Assembly: GCA_017478965.1 (NCBI GenBank) | Contig: JAFVCV010000026.1 | Span: 1 to 64,000 of the forward strand | Reading direction: 5' to 3' | Source: Ruminococcus sp. | GTDB taxonomy: Bacteria > Bacillota > Clostridia > Oscillospirales > Ruminococcaceae | Length of the DNA stretch: 64,000 bases | In this document: positions 17,028 to 25,808 of the stretch, one piece after another | How positions within the stretch are numbered: the first letter of the stretch is position 1 | Layout: the number at the start of each line of letters is the position of its first letter | Position numbers and translations under genes: made by a program | The notes under the pieces: model-generated | The model's input: only the letters and a program-made list of their open reading frames with translations | The model's database searches: none | Told to the model about the DNA's origin: nothing

Positions 17028-17504
17028 ATGATATTACATTTGAGAGAACTTTTCGATATCGAGGGTGAGTATAAAGATATAGACTATCTTATTTCTCCGG
17101 AAGAGATCGGTGAGTATCAGTCTTATGTATTCACGGCGCCGATCAAGGTACATGGCAGGGTGCAGAACCGGGCGGGCATAGTGACTCTGATGTTCGATAC
17201 CGTCACCACCCTCAGTCTCACCTGCGACAGATGTCTGAAGGAATTTGAAAGAACGGTAGGACCGTCTTTCAGTCACACTCTTGTCAGAGGACTGGAGAGT
17301 GATGAGTATGACTATGACGAATATGTCGTGTGTGAGAGAGATGTACTTGACCTCAACGAGCTTGCCTTGGCAGATCTTGTGCTGAGTCTCCCTACGAAGA
17401 TACTTTGTAAGGAGGACTGTAAGGGACTTTGTCCTGTGTGCGGTCATGATCTGAATGAGGGCGGCTGCGGCTGTTCTGATCCAAGCAGAGGGCAGCAGAA
17501 ATAA
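17028..17504 (+). CDS. YceD / DUF177 family protein
   Basis: 158 aa from ATG 17028, behind GAGGTG; the frame extends upstream to 17007 without an SD. The middle carries the family's CDRCLKEFE cysteine pair, and the C-terminus a CKEDCKGLCPVCGHDLNEGGCGC stretch with several cysteines, typical of Gram-positive DUF177 proteins and likely to bind zinc. Family members affect 23S rRNA accumulation and are encoded next to rpmF, as here. The C-terminal cysteine cluster is spaced like a zinc ribbon. Confidence 0.9.
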   Translation: MILHLRELFDIEGEYKDIDYLISPEEIGEYQSYVFTAPIKVHGRVQNRAGIVTLMFDTVTTLSLTCDRCLKEFERTVGPSFSHTLVRGLESDEYDYDEYVVCERDVLDLNELALADLVLSLPTKILCKEDCKGLCPVCGHDLNEGGCGCSDPSRGQQK

Positions 17505-17582
17505 TATGTAATAGTGATATAGTCAGTATGATATCAGAGTATTGATATAATATCATGATATTACCGAAGAGGAGGTGCCAAG

Positions 17583-17765
17583 ATGGCAGTACCAAAGAGG
17601 AAAGTCTCCAAGGCGAGACGTGATAAGAGACGTTCAGCAGTCTGGAAACTGAAAGCACCTGCACTGAGCAAGTGTTCTAACTGCGGTGAACTTACTTCAC
17701 CTCACAGAGTATGCAAGAATTGCGGTTATTATAAGGGCGTTGAAGTTATCAAGATCGCTGACTGA
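17583..17765 (+). CDS. rpmF: Ribosomal protein L32
   Basis: 60 aa. MAVPKRKVSKARRDKRR opening and a zinc-ribbon form with two CxxC pairs (CSNCGEL and CKNCGYY), so this is the zinc-containing version. It sits in the large ribosomal subunit. GAGGAGG precedes ATG 17583. It follows yceD by 78 bases; the spacer is AT-rich with no obvious terminator. Confidence 0.97.
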   Translation: MAVPKRKVSKARRDKRRSAVWKLKAPALSKCSNCGELTSPHRVCKNCGYYKGVEVIKIAD

Positions 17766-17794
17766 TAGTCCGGCTGCGTTTTGACCAGGCTACT

Positions 17795-17834
17795 AAGGCA
17801 GAGGGGAAAGCTATCCTTCTCTGCCTTTATTTTT
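17795..17834 (+). terminator. Terminator after rpmF
   Basis: Stem AAGGCAGAG (17795-17803) pairs with CTCTGCCTT (17819-17827), with extra inner pairing, followed by TATTTTTG. Confidence 0.85.
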
Positions 17835-17844
17835 GCCTTGACGG

Positions 17845-17873
17845 TTGATTTTTGGCTGGTTTTGTGGTATCAT
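17845..17873 (+). promoter_or_regulatory. Sigma-A promoter of der-plsY-gpsA-yjbQ
   Basis: -35 TTGATT (17845-17850), 17-bp spacer, -10 TATCAT (17868-17873), ahead of the der start. Confidence 0.65.
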
Positions 17874-17959
17874 AGTTAGTGAAAGAGAATGGCGTGTTTA
17901 CAAGCGGGCTTTTTCAGAGAGCGTGGCTGTAAGCACACTGTAGTAAGGAGTTGATGAAA

Positions 17960-19291
17960 ATGGTCCTTCCTGTAGTAGCAGTGGTGGGAAGACCTAATGT
18001 GGGAAAATCTACACTGTTCAATAAGCTCATAGGGCAGAGGCTGTCCATCGTCGAGGATACCCCCGGCGTCACAAGAGATCGAATCTACGGCAAATGTGAA
18101 TGGCTGGGGAGGGAATTCATGCTGGTGGATACCGGCGGTATCGAACCCGATTCAAACGATGTTATCCTCTCCCAGATGAGAAGGCAGTCAGAGCTGGCCA
18201 TTACCTCGGCCCATGTTATCATACTTGTGACCGATATCCGTTCCGGTGTCACCGCCAACGATATGGAGGTGGCCCAGATGCTGATGAAGTCAGGCAAGCC
18301 TGTGGTCCTTTGCGTCAATAAGGTGGATAATGTGGGAGAAGTCCCTATGGAGCTTTATGAGTTCTATAATCTGGGCCTGGGGGAACCGTTCCCGGTGTCT
18401 TCGGTCCATGGTCACGGCACAGGCGATATGCTGGATGAGGTCATCAAATATCTGCCCGATATCAGCGATGAGGAGAACGATGAGGAGGCTATCAAGGCAG
18501 CCGTCATCGGCAAACCGAATGTGGGCAAATCCTCGCTCATAAACCGTGTCTGCGGGGAGGAGAGGGTCATAGTCTCCGACATTGCCGGAACTACCAGAGA
18601 CTCTACTGATACCACAGTGGAAAATCAGTACGGAAGATTTGTTTTTATCGACACTGCCGGGATCAGGCGCAAGTCAAAGGTCCTGGAGAGCGTGGAGAAG
18701 TATTCGGTGCTGAGGGCATATATGGCCGTTGACAGAGCGGACGTAGCGGTCATCGTCATTGACGCAACTGTAGGTTTTACCGAGCAGGACTCTAAGGTCG
18801 CCGGATATGCCCATGAGAAGGGCAAGGCCTGCGTGGTAGCTGTTAATAAGTGGGACGCTGTTGAAAAGGACGGCAAGACCATGAACGAGTTCAGGAAAAA
18901 ACTGGAGGACGATTTCAGCTTTATGAGCTATGTGCCCTTCGTTTTTGTTTCCGCAAAGACCGGACTTCGCATGGATAAGCTCTTTGAGACTATAAAATAT
19001 GTTTATCAGCAGAATTCCATAAGGATACCTACCGGCAGGCTCAATGAGGTACTTGCATACGCTACCCAGAGAGTACAGCCGCCCTCCGATAAGGGCAGGA
19101 GACTGAAGATCTACTACATTACCCAGGTCTCCACAAATCCGCCTACCTTCGTATCTTTTGTGAACAGGGCGGAGCTTTATCATTTTTCTTATCAGAGATA
19201 TATTGAAAATCAGATCAGAGAAACATTTGACCTTAACGGTACTCCCATAGTCATGAAGGTGAGAGAACGTGACCGTGAGGACGTCAAGTGA
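17960..19291 (+). CDS. der: Ribosome-assembly GTPase Der (EngA)
   Basis: 443 aa. Two tandem GTPase domains followed by a KH-like domain, the hallmark of Der, which acts in 50S assembly. Domain 1: GRPNVGKST, DTPG, NKVD. Domain 2: GKPNVGKSS, DTAG, NKWD. The C-terminus has the KH segment with LKIYYITQVSTNPPTFV. Three in-frame starts lie close together (TTG 17951, ATG 17954, ATG 17960); AAGGAG at 17945-17950 is best spaced (9 bases) for 17960. plsY follows within about 20 bases. Confidence 0.96.
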   Translation: MVLPVVAVVGRPNVGKSTLFNKLIGQRLSIVEDTPGVTRDRIYGKCEWLGREFMLVDTGGIEPDSNDVILSQMRRQSELAITSAHVIILVTDIRSGVTANDMEVAQMLMKSGKPVVLCVNKVDNVGEVPMELYEFYNLGLGEPFPVSSVHGHGTGDMLDEVIKYLPDISDEENDEEAIKAAVIGKPNVGKSSLINRVCGEERVIVSDIAGTTRDSTDTTVENQYGRFVFIDTAGIRRKSKVLESVEKYSVLRAYMAVDRADVAVIVIDATVGFTEQDSKVAGYAHEKGKACVVAVNKWDAVEKDGKTMNEFRKKLEDDFSFMSYVPFVFVSAKTGLRMDKLFETIKYVYQQNSIRIPTGRLNEVLAYATQRVQPPSDKGRRLKIYYITQVSTNPPTFVSFVNRAELYHFSYQRYIENQIRETFDLNGTPIVMKVRERDREDVK

Positions 19292-19311
19292 CAGTTTTAG
19301 GGGGAAAGAAC

Positions 19312-19974
19312 TTGAACCATATCATAGCAGTTGCTTTTACAGTCATTTTTTCTTATCTTATCGGCAGCCTTAATTCTGCTATCATCGTTTGCAGGCTCTG
19401 GAAGGGGGAGGACATCAGAAAGTCCGGCAGCAACAACGCCGGGCTGACAAACGTTCTGAGAGTCTACGGCAAAGGCCCGGCTCTTGCGACCCTGCTCTGC
19501 GATCTGGCAAAGGGCGTTATCGCTGTGGCGGTCTGCCGGACAGTGTGTCATTATGTGTTTGATACGGTCTTTTTCGGGGACCCTCATTTTATAGGCTACC
19601 TGGCCGGGCTGTGCGTCATGCTGGGACATTGCTTTCCGGTGTTTTATGGCTTTCACGGCGGAAAGGGAGTATTGCTGGCGGCTACCACTCTTCTGGCCAT
19701 CGACCCGCTGACCTGCCTGCTTTCTGTAACGGTCTTCGCCATACTTCTGGCCATAACGAAGTATGTTTCGGTAGGCTCTATATTTGCGTCCGTGGCCTAT
19801 CCTACCTTTACCTTTATCTTACAGAAGTTCGTCTATAACGGCGATCATGCGGTCATTCCGAACACGGTGGTCGGCATACTTATCTGCGCTCTCATAGTGT
19901 TCCTTCACAGACCCAATATCAAAAGGCTGATGAACGGGACAGAGAATAAATTCGGGAAGAAAAAAGAAAATTAA
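19312..19974 (+). CDS. plsY: Glycerol-3-phosphate acyltransferase PlsY
   Basis: 220 aa integral membrane protein that transfers acyl groups from acyl-phosphate to glycerol-3-phosphate, making lysophosphatidate for PlsC. Family motifs: SYLIGSLNSAII, IRKSGSNNAGLTNVLRVYGKGPA and GHCFPVFYGFHGGKG, with hydrophobic segments between. TTG 19312 is preferred: AGGGGGAAAG lies just upstream and it gives MNHIIAVAF directly at the first membrane helix. A GTG at 19288 inside the der stop region is less likely. Confidence 0.93.
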   Translation: MNHIIAVAFTVIFSYLIGSLNSAIIVCRLWKGEDIRKSGSNNAGLTNVLRVYGKGPALATLLCDLAKGVIAVAVCRTVCHYVFDTVFFGDPHFIGYLAGLCVMLGHCFPVFYGFHGGKGVLLAATTLLAIDPLTCLLSVTVFAILLAITKYVSVGSIFASVAYPTFTFILQKFVYNGDHAVIPNTVVGILICALIVFLHRPNIKRLMNGTENKFGKKKEN

Positions 19975-20015
19975 TGCTTTGTCATGAAAGGCAATACTTA
20001 AAGGAGGTATGAACA

Positions 20016-21020
20016 ATGGCAAATATCACTATCCTCGGCTCAGGAGGATTTGGTCTGTCCCTGGCGATAATGTGCGACAATGCGGGGCATAATGTAACTG
20101 TGTGGAGTAAGTTCCAGGACGAGCTGGATACTATCAAAAGGACGGGAGAGCTGAAAAGCAAGCTGCCCGGGGTCCTGGTCAATAAGACTATCAGGCTCAC
20201 CAACGACATCTCTGAAGTCAGGGATAAGGACCTTGTCATAATCGGCATACCCTCCGGCTTTTTGAGGAGCGTCTGTGAAGAAGCGGCCCCTTTTATGGAT
20301 AAAAAGACGATCATCGTCAACACTGCAAAGGGACTTGAGGGCGGCAGTCTCAAGACCATGTCGCAGGTATGTAAGGAGTGCTTTCCCGACAATACCGTCG
20401 CCGTGCTGACAGGACCCTCCCACGCTGAAGAGGTGGCAAGGGGCATACCCACCACTGTCTGCACCGCCTGCGAGGACAGGGAAGCTGCCTATTATATCCA
20501 GAATACACTCTCCAACAATACTTTCAGAGTATATGTGAACGATGATGTTATGGGGTGCGAGATAGGCGGCTCACTCAAGAATGTCATTGCCCTGGCTGCG
20601 GGCGTCTGCGACGGCCTGGGCCTGGGTGACAATACCAAGGCCGCCCTTATGACAAGAGGTATAAGGGAGATCACCAGGCTGGGCGTTGCTATGGGCGCTG
20701 AGGTCAGCACTTTTGCCGGACTCAGCGGCATAGGGGACCTTATCGTCACCTGCTGCTCTATGCACAGCCGTAACAGAAGAGCCGGCATACTTATCGGGAA
20801 GGGCGTTGACCCCGAAGAGGCCGTCCGCCAGGTAGGCACGGTCGAGGGCTATATCTGCACCAAGAACGCCTATGAGCTGGCAAAGAAGATGGGCGTAGAG
20901 ATGCCCATAACCGAGCAGCTTGCAAACGTGCTTTTCAATGGCTCGCCTGTGGCAGACACCATAAAAAACCTTATGGGAAGACCTGCCAAGAACGAGACCG
21001 AGAGCGACTTTCTGCATTGA
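20016..21020 (+). CDS. gpsA: Glycerol-3-phosphate dehydrogenase [NAD(P)+]
   Basis: 334 aa. It reduces dihydroxyacetone phosphate to glycerol-3-phosphate, the substrate of PlsY encoded just upstream. It has an N-terminal Rossmann motif ILGSGGFGLSLA, then IIVNTAKGLEGGSLKTMSQV, the catalytic-lysine region GGSLKNVIALAAGVCDGLGL and the GLSGIGDLIVTC segment. AAAGGAGG lies 9 bases before ATG 20016, a near-perfect SD. The length is standard. Confidence 0.96.
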   Translation: MANITILGSGGFGLSLAIMCDNAGHNVTVWSKFQDELDTIKRTGELKSKLPGVLVNKTIRLTNDISEVRDKDLVIIGIPSGFLRSVCEEAAPFMDKKTIIVNTAKGLEGGSLKTMSQVCKECFPDNTVAVLTGPSHAEEVARGIPTTVCTACEDREAAYYIQNTLSNNTFRVYVNDDVMGCEIGGSLKNVIALAAGVCDGLGLGDNTKAALMTRGIREITRLGVAMGAEVSTFAGLSGIGDLIVTCCSMHSRNRRAGILIGKGVDPEEAVRQVGTVEGYICTKNAYELAKKMGVEMPITEQLANVLFNGSPVADTIKNLMGRPAKNETESDFLH

Positions 21021-21030
21021 GGGTGAGAAC

Positions 21031-21426
21031 ATGGTAAAGAAATTCAGTATCAATACCGGGAAAGAGGGACTGTATAATATTACCAGCTACGTCAGGCAGG
21101 CCGTTATGGGATCAGGGGTCAGCGATGGCATAGCCGTGGTCTTCTGCCCCCATACCACCGCCGCCATAACTATAAATGAGAACGCCGACCCGGACGTTCA
21201 GACGGATCTTATGTTCGCCCTGGACAAGACCTATCCGGACCGCCCGCAGTTTTTACATATGGAGGGCAATTCTGCCGCTCATCTTAAAAGCAGCTGCGTC
21301 GGTGCCTCTGAAACGGTCATTATTGAGGACGGTTCCCTGCTCCTTGGCACCTGGCAGGGTATCTATTTCGCAGAATTTGACGGTCCCAGGAAGAGAAACT
21401 TCTTTGTTAAGGTGCTGAAAGGATAA
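21031..21426 (+). CDS. YjbQ / UPF0047 family protein
   Basis: 131 aa, the usual length. The family marks are CPHTTAAITINENADPDV, the mid HMEGNSAAHLKSSCVG segment (conserved His residues that bind a metal in solved structures) and GTWQGIYFAEFDGPRKR. Some homologues have weak thiamine phosphate synthase activity in vitro, but the physiological role is unclear. GAGGGTGAG precedes ATG 21031, 11 bases after gpsA. It is the last gene of the der operon. Confidence 0.92.
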   Translation: MVKKFSINTGKEGLYNITSYVRQAVMGSGVSDGIAVVFCPHTTAAITINENADPDVQTDLMFALDKTYPDRPQFLHMEGNSAAHLKSSCVGASETVIIEDGSLLLGTWQGIYFAEFDGPRKRNFFVKVLKG

Positions 21427-21435
21427 GCGGTGAGA

Positions 21436-21478
21436 TTGCGAAGACAGAACAAAGGGTGAAGTCTTCGCAATTTTTTTG
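21436..21478 (+). terminator. Terminator after the der-plsY-gpsA-yjbQ operon
   Basis: A 10-bp stem TTGCGAAGAC (21436-21445) / GTCTTCGCAA (21461-21470), then TTTTTTTG. Confidence 0.9.
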
Positions 21479-21498
21479 AGAAATTTTTTGAAAATGAC

Positions 21499-21527
21499 TT
21501 TACAAGTTGACGGAAATATTGTATACT
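21499..21527 (+). promoter_or_regulatory. Sigma-A promoter of the pyrH-polC cluster
   Basis: -35 TTTACA (21499-21504), 17-bp spacer, -10 TATACT (21522-21527). An internal TTGACG (21507) is too close to the -10 to serve. Confidence 0.72.
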
Positions 21528-21592
21528 TTTAATATGAATGATGATCTTTGATAAAGGAAAGATCCATATGTGTCATAAAAGGAGTGTTTTTC

Positions 21593-22297
21593 ATGAGTGC
21601 CAAATATAAAATGATATTGCTCAAGCTCAGCGGCGAAGCTCTTGCCGGCGAGAAGAAAATAGGCCTGGATTATGAGATAATCAGGTCATTCGGTAGGAGT
21701 ATCAAGAAGTGTGTTGACGCCGGTGTCGAGGTCGGCATAGTCGTGGGCGGCGGCAATTTCTGGAGGGGACGTTCCAGCGGCGGTATGGACAGGACCAGGG
21801 CTGACCACATAGGTATGCTGGCTACTGCCATGAATGCTCTTGCCGTTGCAGACGGCCTGGAGGAATGCGGTATGGAGGTAAGAGTTCAGACCGCTATCTC
21901 AATGCCCCAGGTGGCTGAGCCGTATATCAGGAACAAGGCCATGAGACATTTTGAAAAGGGCAGGGTCTGCATCTTCGGCTGCGGGACCGGCAACCCTTTC
22001 TTCTCCACCGATACCGCTGCCGCTCTGAGAGCTGCCGAGATCGAGGCGGACATATTCTTTAAGGCTACGATGGTGGACGGCGTTTACGATAAGGACCCTC
22101 ATAAGTTCCCTGATGCCGTGAAGTACGACAAACTCACTTTTACTGAGGTCCTGGAGAAGGATCTACAGGTAATGGATTCTACTGCGGCCGCACTCTGTAA
22201 GGACAATAATATACCTGTGCTGGTATTTGACCTGGCAAGACCTGACAATATCTATGACGCCTGCATGGGCAAGGATATCGGCACCATAGTTGAATGA
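21593..22297 (+). CDS. pyrH: UMP kinase
   Basis: 234 aa from ATG 21593 behind AAAAGGAGTG; the frame extends upstream to 21548 without an SD. It phosphorylates UMP to UDP. It has the amino-acid-kinase-family opening [13 protein letters not shown], then [25 protein letters not shown]-type helix, [17 protein letters not shown] and [13 protein letters not shown]. The usual upstream rpsB-tsf pair is not present, so this cluster starts with pyrH. The hexameric enzyme is normally inhibited by UTP. Confidence 0.96.
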   Translation: MSAKYKMILLKLSGEALAGEKKIGLDYEIIRSFGRSIKKCVDAGVEVGIVVGGGNFWRGRSSGGMDRTRADHIGMLATAMNALAVADGLEECGMEVRVQTAISMPQVAEPYIRNKAMRHFEKGRVCIFGCGTGNPFFSTDTAAALRAAEIEADIFFKATMVDGVYDKDPHKFPDAVKYDKLTFTEVLEKDLQVMDSTAAALCKDNNIPVLVFDLARPDNIYDACMGKDIGTIVE

Positions 22298-22331
22298 TGC
22301 CCCATATCATAAACGAAAGGAAGAACGTGTG

Positions 22332-22886
22332 ATGAAAGAGATCAAAAACAAAGCTAAGGAAAAAATGGAGAAATCCGTTAATGTGCTGCTGTCGGATTTC
22401 GCAGCCATAAGAGCAGGCAGAGCCAATGCCGCTGTACTTGATAAGATCAGAGTAGACTACTGGGGCACCCCTACGCCTATAAGCCAGATGGCCGCTATCT
22501 CCGTGGCCGAGGCCAGGATACTGGTCATAACCCCCTGGGACAAGAGCACTCTGAAGTCTATAGAAAAGGCTATCCAGGCCTCCGATATCGGCATCAACCC
22601 CCAGAACGACGGGCAGGTAATAAGATTGATATTCCCGCAGCTCACCGAAGACAGGCGTAAGGAGATCGTTAAAGAGGTCAAGAAGCTTGGCGAGGAGTGC
22701 AAGGTCGCTGTGCGTTCTATAAGAAGGGACGCAATAGAAAAAATCAAAGCCAAGAAAAAGAACAACGAGATAACTGAGGACGAGCAGAAGGACGGCGAGG
22801 AGGATATCCAGAAACTCACCGACAAGTTTGTCAAGGAGATCGACGGCCACGTAGCCGATAAGGAAAAGGAAGTACTGGCTATCTGA
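22332..22886 (+). CDS. frr: Ribosome recycling factor
   Basis: 184 aa, standard length. With EF-G it splits the post-termination ribosome. It has the conserved FAAIRAGRANAAVLDKIRVDYWGTP-type segment (split here across residues ~20-45), INPQNDGQVIRLIFPQLTEDRR and a lysine-rich C-terminal coiled coil. ATG 22332 follows GAAAGGAAG by 11 bases; the frame extends upstream to 22290 inside the end of pyrH but without an SD. Confidence 0.96.
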   Translation: MKEIKNKAKEKMEKSVNVLLSDFAAIRAGRANAAVLDKIRVDYWGTPTPISQMAAISVAEARILVITPWDKSTLKSIEKAIQASDIGINPQNDGQVIRLIFPQLTEDRRKEIVKEVKKLGEECKVAVRSIRRDAIEKIKAKKKNNEITEDEQKDGEEDIQKLTDKFVKEIDGHVADKEKEVLAI

Positions 22887-22939
22887 GCACCGCTTTGTAT
22901 TTGCTTTATCATTTACTGCATTGAGAGGTATAACTGCTT

Positions 22940-23668
22940 ATGTCACGAAAAGTCAGCTGTCTGGGTGAGGATATCATCCCTCCCTGCCATGTGGGAGTGA
23001 TAATGGACGGAAACGGCAGATGGGCGAAGAAAAGGGGTCTGCCGAGGAAGTTCGGTCACAGAGAGGGTGCCAAGAATTTTCGCTCCATCACAAAACACGC
23101 CAAGGCGGTGGGGATAGATTATCTGACCTACTACGCATTCTCTACGGAGAACTGGAAAAGGCCCCAGGACGAGGTCGAAGCTATAATGGACCTTTTCGAT
23201 AAGTATCTTGACGAGGTCAATGATTTTATCGAGGAGAATATCCGCATCAGGTTCATAGGGGACAGGTCAGTGCTTAGACCCTCTCTCCAGGCCAAGATGG
23301 CCAATGTGGAGGAGACCTCAAAGGACTTCGATGCGATGACACTTGTTCTGGCTATAAACTACGGCGGCCGTGCAGAGATATGCCATTGCGTCAGGAACTT
23401 AGCGCAGATGGTCAGAGGGGGAGAGATCGATCCGGAGGATATAACAGAGGAGCTTATAGAGCAAAACCTCTACACCCAGGAGATACCGCCTCTTGACCTG
23501 GTCATAAGGCCAAGCGGAGAGCAGAGACTGTCGAATTTCATGATATGGCAGGCGGCTTATGCCGAGTTCTATTACTCCAATGTACTCTGGCCTGATTTCA
23601 AGAACGGGGATTTCGACCGGGCCATTTTGGATTTTTGCGAAAGAAACAGAAGATTCGGAGGAATTTAA
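22940..23668 (+). CDS. uppS: Undecaprenyl diphosphate synthase (isoprenyl transferase)
   Basis: 242 aa cis-prenyltransferase. It condenses isopentenyl diphosphate onto farnesyl diphosphate to give the C55 carrier lipid used in peptidoglycan synthesis. Signatures: VIMDGNGRWAKKRGLPRKFGH (catalytic Asp in MDGNGRWA), TYYAFSTENWKRP, the ALNYGGR-equivalent AINYGGRAEI and VIRPSGEQRLSNFM with WP.F near the end. GAGAGG precedes ATG 22940. It is tightly linked to cdsA (4-base gap). Confidence 0.96.
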   Translation: MSRKVSCLGEDIIPPCHVGVIMDGNGRWAKKRGLPRKFGHREGAKNFRSITKHAKAVGIDYLTYYAFSTENWKRPQDEVEAIMDLFDKYLDEVNDFIEENIRIRFIGDRSVLRPSLQAKMANVEETSKDFDAMTLVLAINYGGRAEICHCVRNLAQMVRGGEIDPEDITEELIEQNLYTQEIPPLDLVIRPSGEQRLSNFMIWQAAYAEFYYSNVLWPDFKNGDFDRAILDFCERNRRFGGI

Positions 23669-23672
23669 GGAT

Positions 23673-24557
23673 ATGACGACCCGAATTATTTCGGCTGCTG
23701 TGGCTCTTGTCATAGCGATACTGGCACTGGTGCTGCATAAGACCATAGTTCTGAACCTGCTGATAGGCTTTATCTCAGCCACTGCTGTCTATGAGATACT
23801 GAAGGCTGTTAAGCTTGATAAGTTCAGACACCAGACCCTTGCCTGCATTGTTTTCGCAGGGGTCGATGCATTGATGCCATTCTTTTTTTACAGGCTGGGT
23901 ACTCTTTATTTTCTCAGCTACAGGCTTTATTTCGGTATTTTTGTGGTGACGATGTGCATACTCTATCTGAGGGACCACAAAAAGCTGAACTATACTCAGT
24001 TTTTCGGCATGGTCGGAATGACTGTGCTCATAACCTATTCCTTCGGGGTGCTGCTGAGGCTGGTGCAGGACGACCGTGTGGTCAGCGCAGTGCCGGATAA
24101 GGATAAGGGCAAGGCCCAGGTCTTCTTAGCCGTCATAACCCTGTGCGGGGCGTGGCTTGCAGACAGCGGCGCCTATTTTGTGGGGACCTTTCTCAAAAAG
24201 TCCGGCAGGGAGGTACATCACCCCTGGCCTGAGATAAGCCCGAATAAGACCATAGAGGGCCTTGTGGGGGGAGTCATCACCAACGGCGTGATAATGCTTA
24301 TCGTCAGCCTGATCTTCGACCTTATCATCAAGGGTCTTTCGGTGAACTATATCGTTGTGTTCATCGCCGGTATGCTCTGTGCTCTGGTAGGTCTGGTTGG
24401 GGATCTTACTGCCTCTATGATAAAAAGGCAGACGGGCATAAAAGACTATGGCGATCTTATGCCGGGCCATGGGGGCGTCATGGACAGGTTCGACAGCGCA
24501 CTTCTGGTCGTGCCGTTCATGTATTACCTGATCTCCCAGGGGCTTATCATAAAGTAA
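23673..24557 (+). CDS. cdsA: Phosphatidate cytidylyltransferase
   Basis: 294 aa polytopic membrane enzyme making CDP-diacylglycerol from phosphatidate and CTP. ATG 23673 is chosen because the SD GGAGGAA spans the uppS stop; the reading frame extends further upstream inside uppS. About eight hydrophobic segments are visible. The family signature is at the C-terminus: ...GLVGDLTASMIKRQTGIKDY, MPGHGGVMDRFDS. It links to PlsC and PlsY elsewhere in the window as the phospholipid pathway. Confidence 0.95.
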   Translation: MTTRIISAAVALVIAILALVLHKTIVLNLLIGFISATAVYEILKAVKLDKFRHQTLACIVFAGVDALMPFFFYRLGTLYFLSYRLYFGIFVVTMCILYLRDHKKLNYTQFFGMVGMTVLITYSFGVLLRLVQDDRVVSAVPDKDKGKAQVFLAVITLCGAWLADSGAYFVGTFLKKSGREVHHPWPEISPNKTIEGLVGGVITNGVIMLIVSLIFDLIIKGLSVNYIVVFIAGMLCALVGLVGDLTASMIKRQTGIKDYGDLMPGHGGVMDRFDSALLVVPFMYYLISQGLIIK

Positions 24558-24569
24558 AAATTTTTTCAC

Positions 24570-24598
24570 AGGGGCAGGCTTTTGAGCTTACCCCTTTT
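24570..24598 (+). terminator. Weak terminator-like hairpin after cdsA
   Basis: AGGGG (24570-24574) pairs with CCCCT (24591-24595) with partial inner pairing, then TTTTG. It could attenuate rather than end transcription, since dxr continues the cluster. Confidence 0.4.
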
Positions 24599-24650
24599 GA
24601 ACGTTATTAGTAGATATGTTTGCCAAAGACAGATGTGAGAGGGAGTACCA

Positions 24651-25808
24651 ATGATGAAAACTATTACGGTCCTTGGTTCCACCGGATCTATCGGCACCCA
24701 GGCATTGGAGGTGGCCAGGGAGCATGAGATCGGTGTGAAAGCCCTGGCCGCTCATTCCAATACAAAACTACTCAGCGAGCAGGTAAAAGAGTTCGGAGCT
24801 GAGTATGCCTGCATATTCAGAGATGATAAAGCTGATGAACTGAAAGAAATGCTGAAGGATACTGATGTGAAGATCCTTACCGGAATGGAGGGACTTAAAG
24901 AGATAGCCAGGCTCGACGGAGTAGATATCATGCTCAATTCAGTTGTGGGCATGGTGGGACTTGTGCCGACACTGGCCGCTATAGATCACGGCACTGACAT
25001 CGCTCTGGCCAATAAAGAGACTCTTGTCGCAGGAGGTAAGCTTGTCATTGAAAGAGCCAGGGAGAAGGGCGTCAAGATCTATCCTGTTGACAGCGAACAC
25101 TCGGCGATCTTCCAGTCATTACAGGGCAACAGCATGAATAAGATCAAGAGCATAATCCTTACCGCCTCCGGTGGACCCTTCTTCGGCAGGACCTATGACG
25201 AACTGAAAAACGTTTCCGCTGAACAGGCTCTTAAACACCCTAACTGGTCGATGGGCAATAAAATCACCATTGATTCTGCTACACTGATGAATAAGGGCCT
25301 GGAATTCATTGAAGCCATGTGGCTTTTCGATCTGTCTCCTGAGCAGATAGAGATCGTGGTCCATAGGGAGAGCGTTATCCATTCGGCTGTGGAGTATTGC
25401 GACAATTCCGTCATCGCCCAGCTCGGTGTGCCGGACATGAAGATACCTATACAGTATGCTCTGCTGTATCCTCTGAGAACGGACTGCTCTGTTAAGCATC
25501 TGTCTCTGACGGATTATGGCAGGCTGACATTCGCCAAACCCGACTTTGAGACTTTCAAGTGCCTTAAAGCCTGCATAAGGGCGGTCACTGCCGGGGGGAT
25601 CCTCCCAGCCGCAGTCAACGGCGCAAACGAAGCTGCTGTAGCTGCATTCCTGTCCGGCAGGATAAGCTTTCTCGGGATCGGCGAGCTGGTCACTGAGGTA
25701 CTGGAAAAAACAGAGAATAAAGAGATATTATCCGTAGAGGATATCCTGTGCGCCGATAGGGCTGCCAGGAGCTATGTAGAAGAAAGAATCATAGAAAGGC
25801 GATATTGA
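24651..25808 (+). CDS. dxr: 1-deoxy-D-xylulose-5-phosphate reductoisomerase
   Basis: 385 aa. It is the first committed MEP-pathway step, converting DXP to MEP with NADPH. N-terminal NADPH loop TVLGSTGSIGTQALEV, then ALANKETLVAGGKL, VDSEHSAIFQSLQG (metal-binding Asp/Glu), LTASGGPFFGR, the NWSMGNKITIDSATLMNKGLE region and NGANEAAVAAFL. The start is ATG 24651, immediately followed by a second ATG; GAGGGAG lies upstream. It overlaps the rseP start (TGATG). Confidence 0.96.
   Translation: MMKTITVLGSTGSIGTQALEVAREHEIGVKALAAHSNTKLLSEQVKEFGAEYACIFRDDKADELKEMLKDTDVKILTGMEGLKEIARLDGVDIMLNSVVGMVGLVPTLAAIDHGTDIALANKETLVAGGKLVIERAREKGVKIYPVDSEHSAIFQSLQGNSMNKIKSIILTASGGPFFGRTYDELKNVSAEQALKHPNWSMGNKITIDSATLMNKGLEFIEAMWLFDLSPEQIEIVVHRESVIHSAVEYCDNSVIAQLGVPDMKIPIQYALLYPLRTDCSVKHLSLTDYGRLTFAKPDFETFKCLKACIRAVTAGGILPAAVNGANEAAVAAFLSGRISFLGIGELVTEVLEKTENKEILSVEDILCADRAARSYVEERIIERRY

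Noticed and set aside
21507-21512. TTGACG as the -35 of pyrH
   Set aside because: Only 9 bases from the -10; TTTACA at 21499 has the 17-bp spacing.
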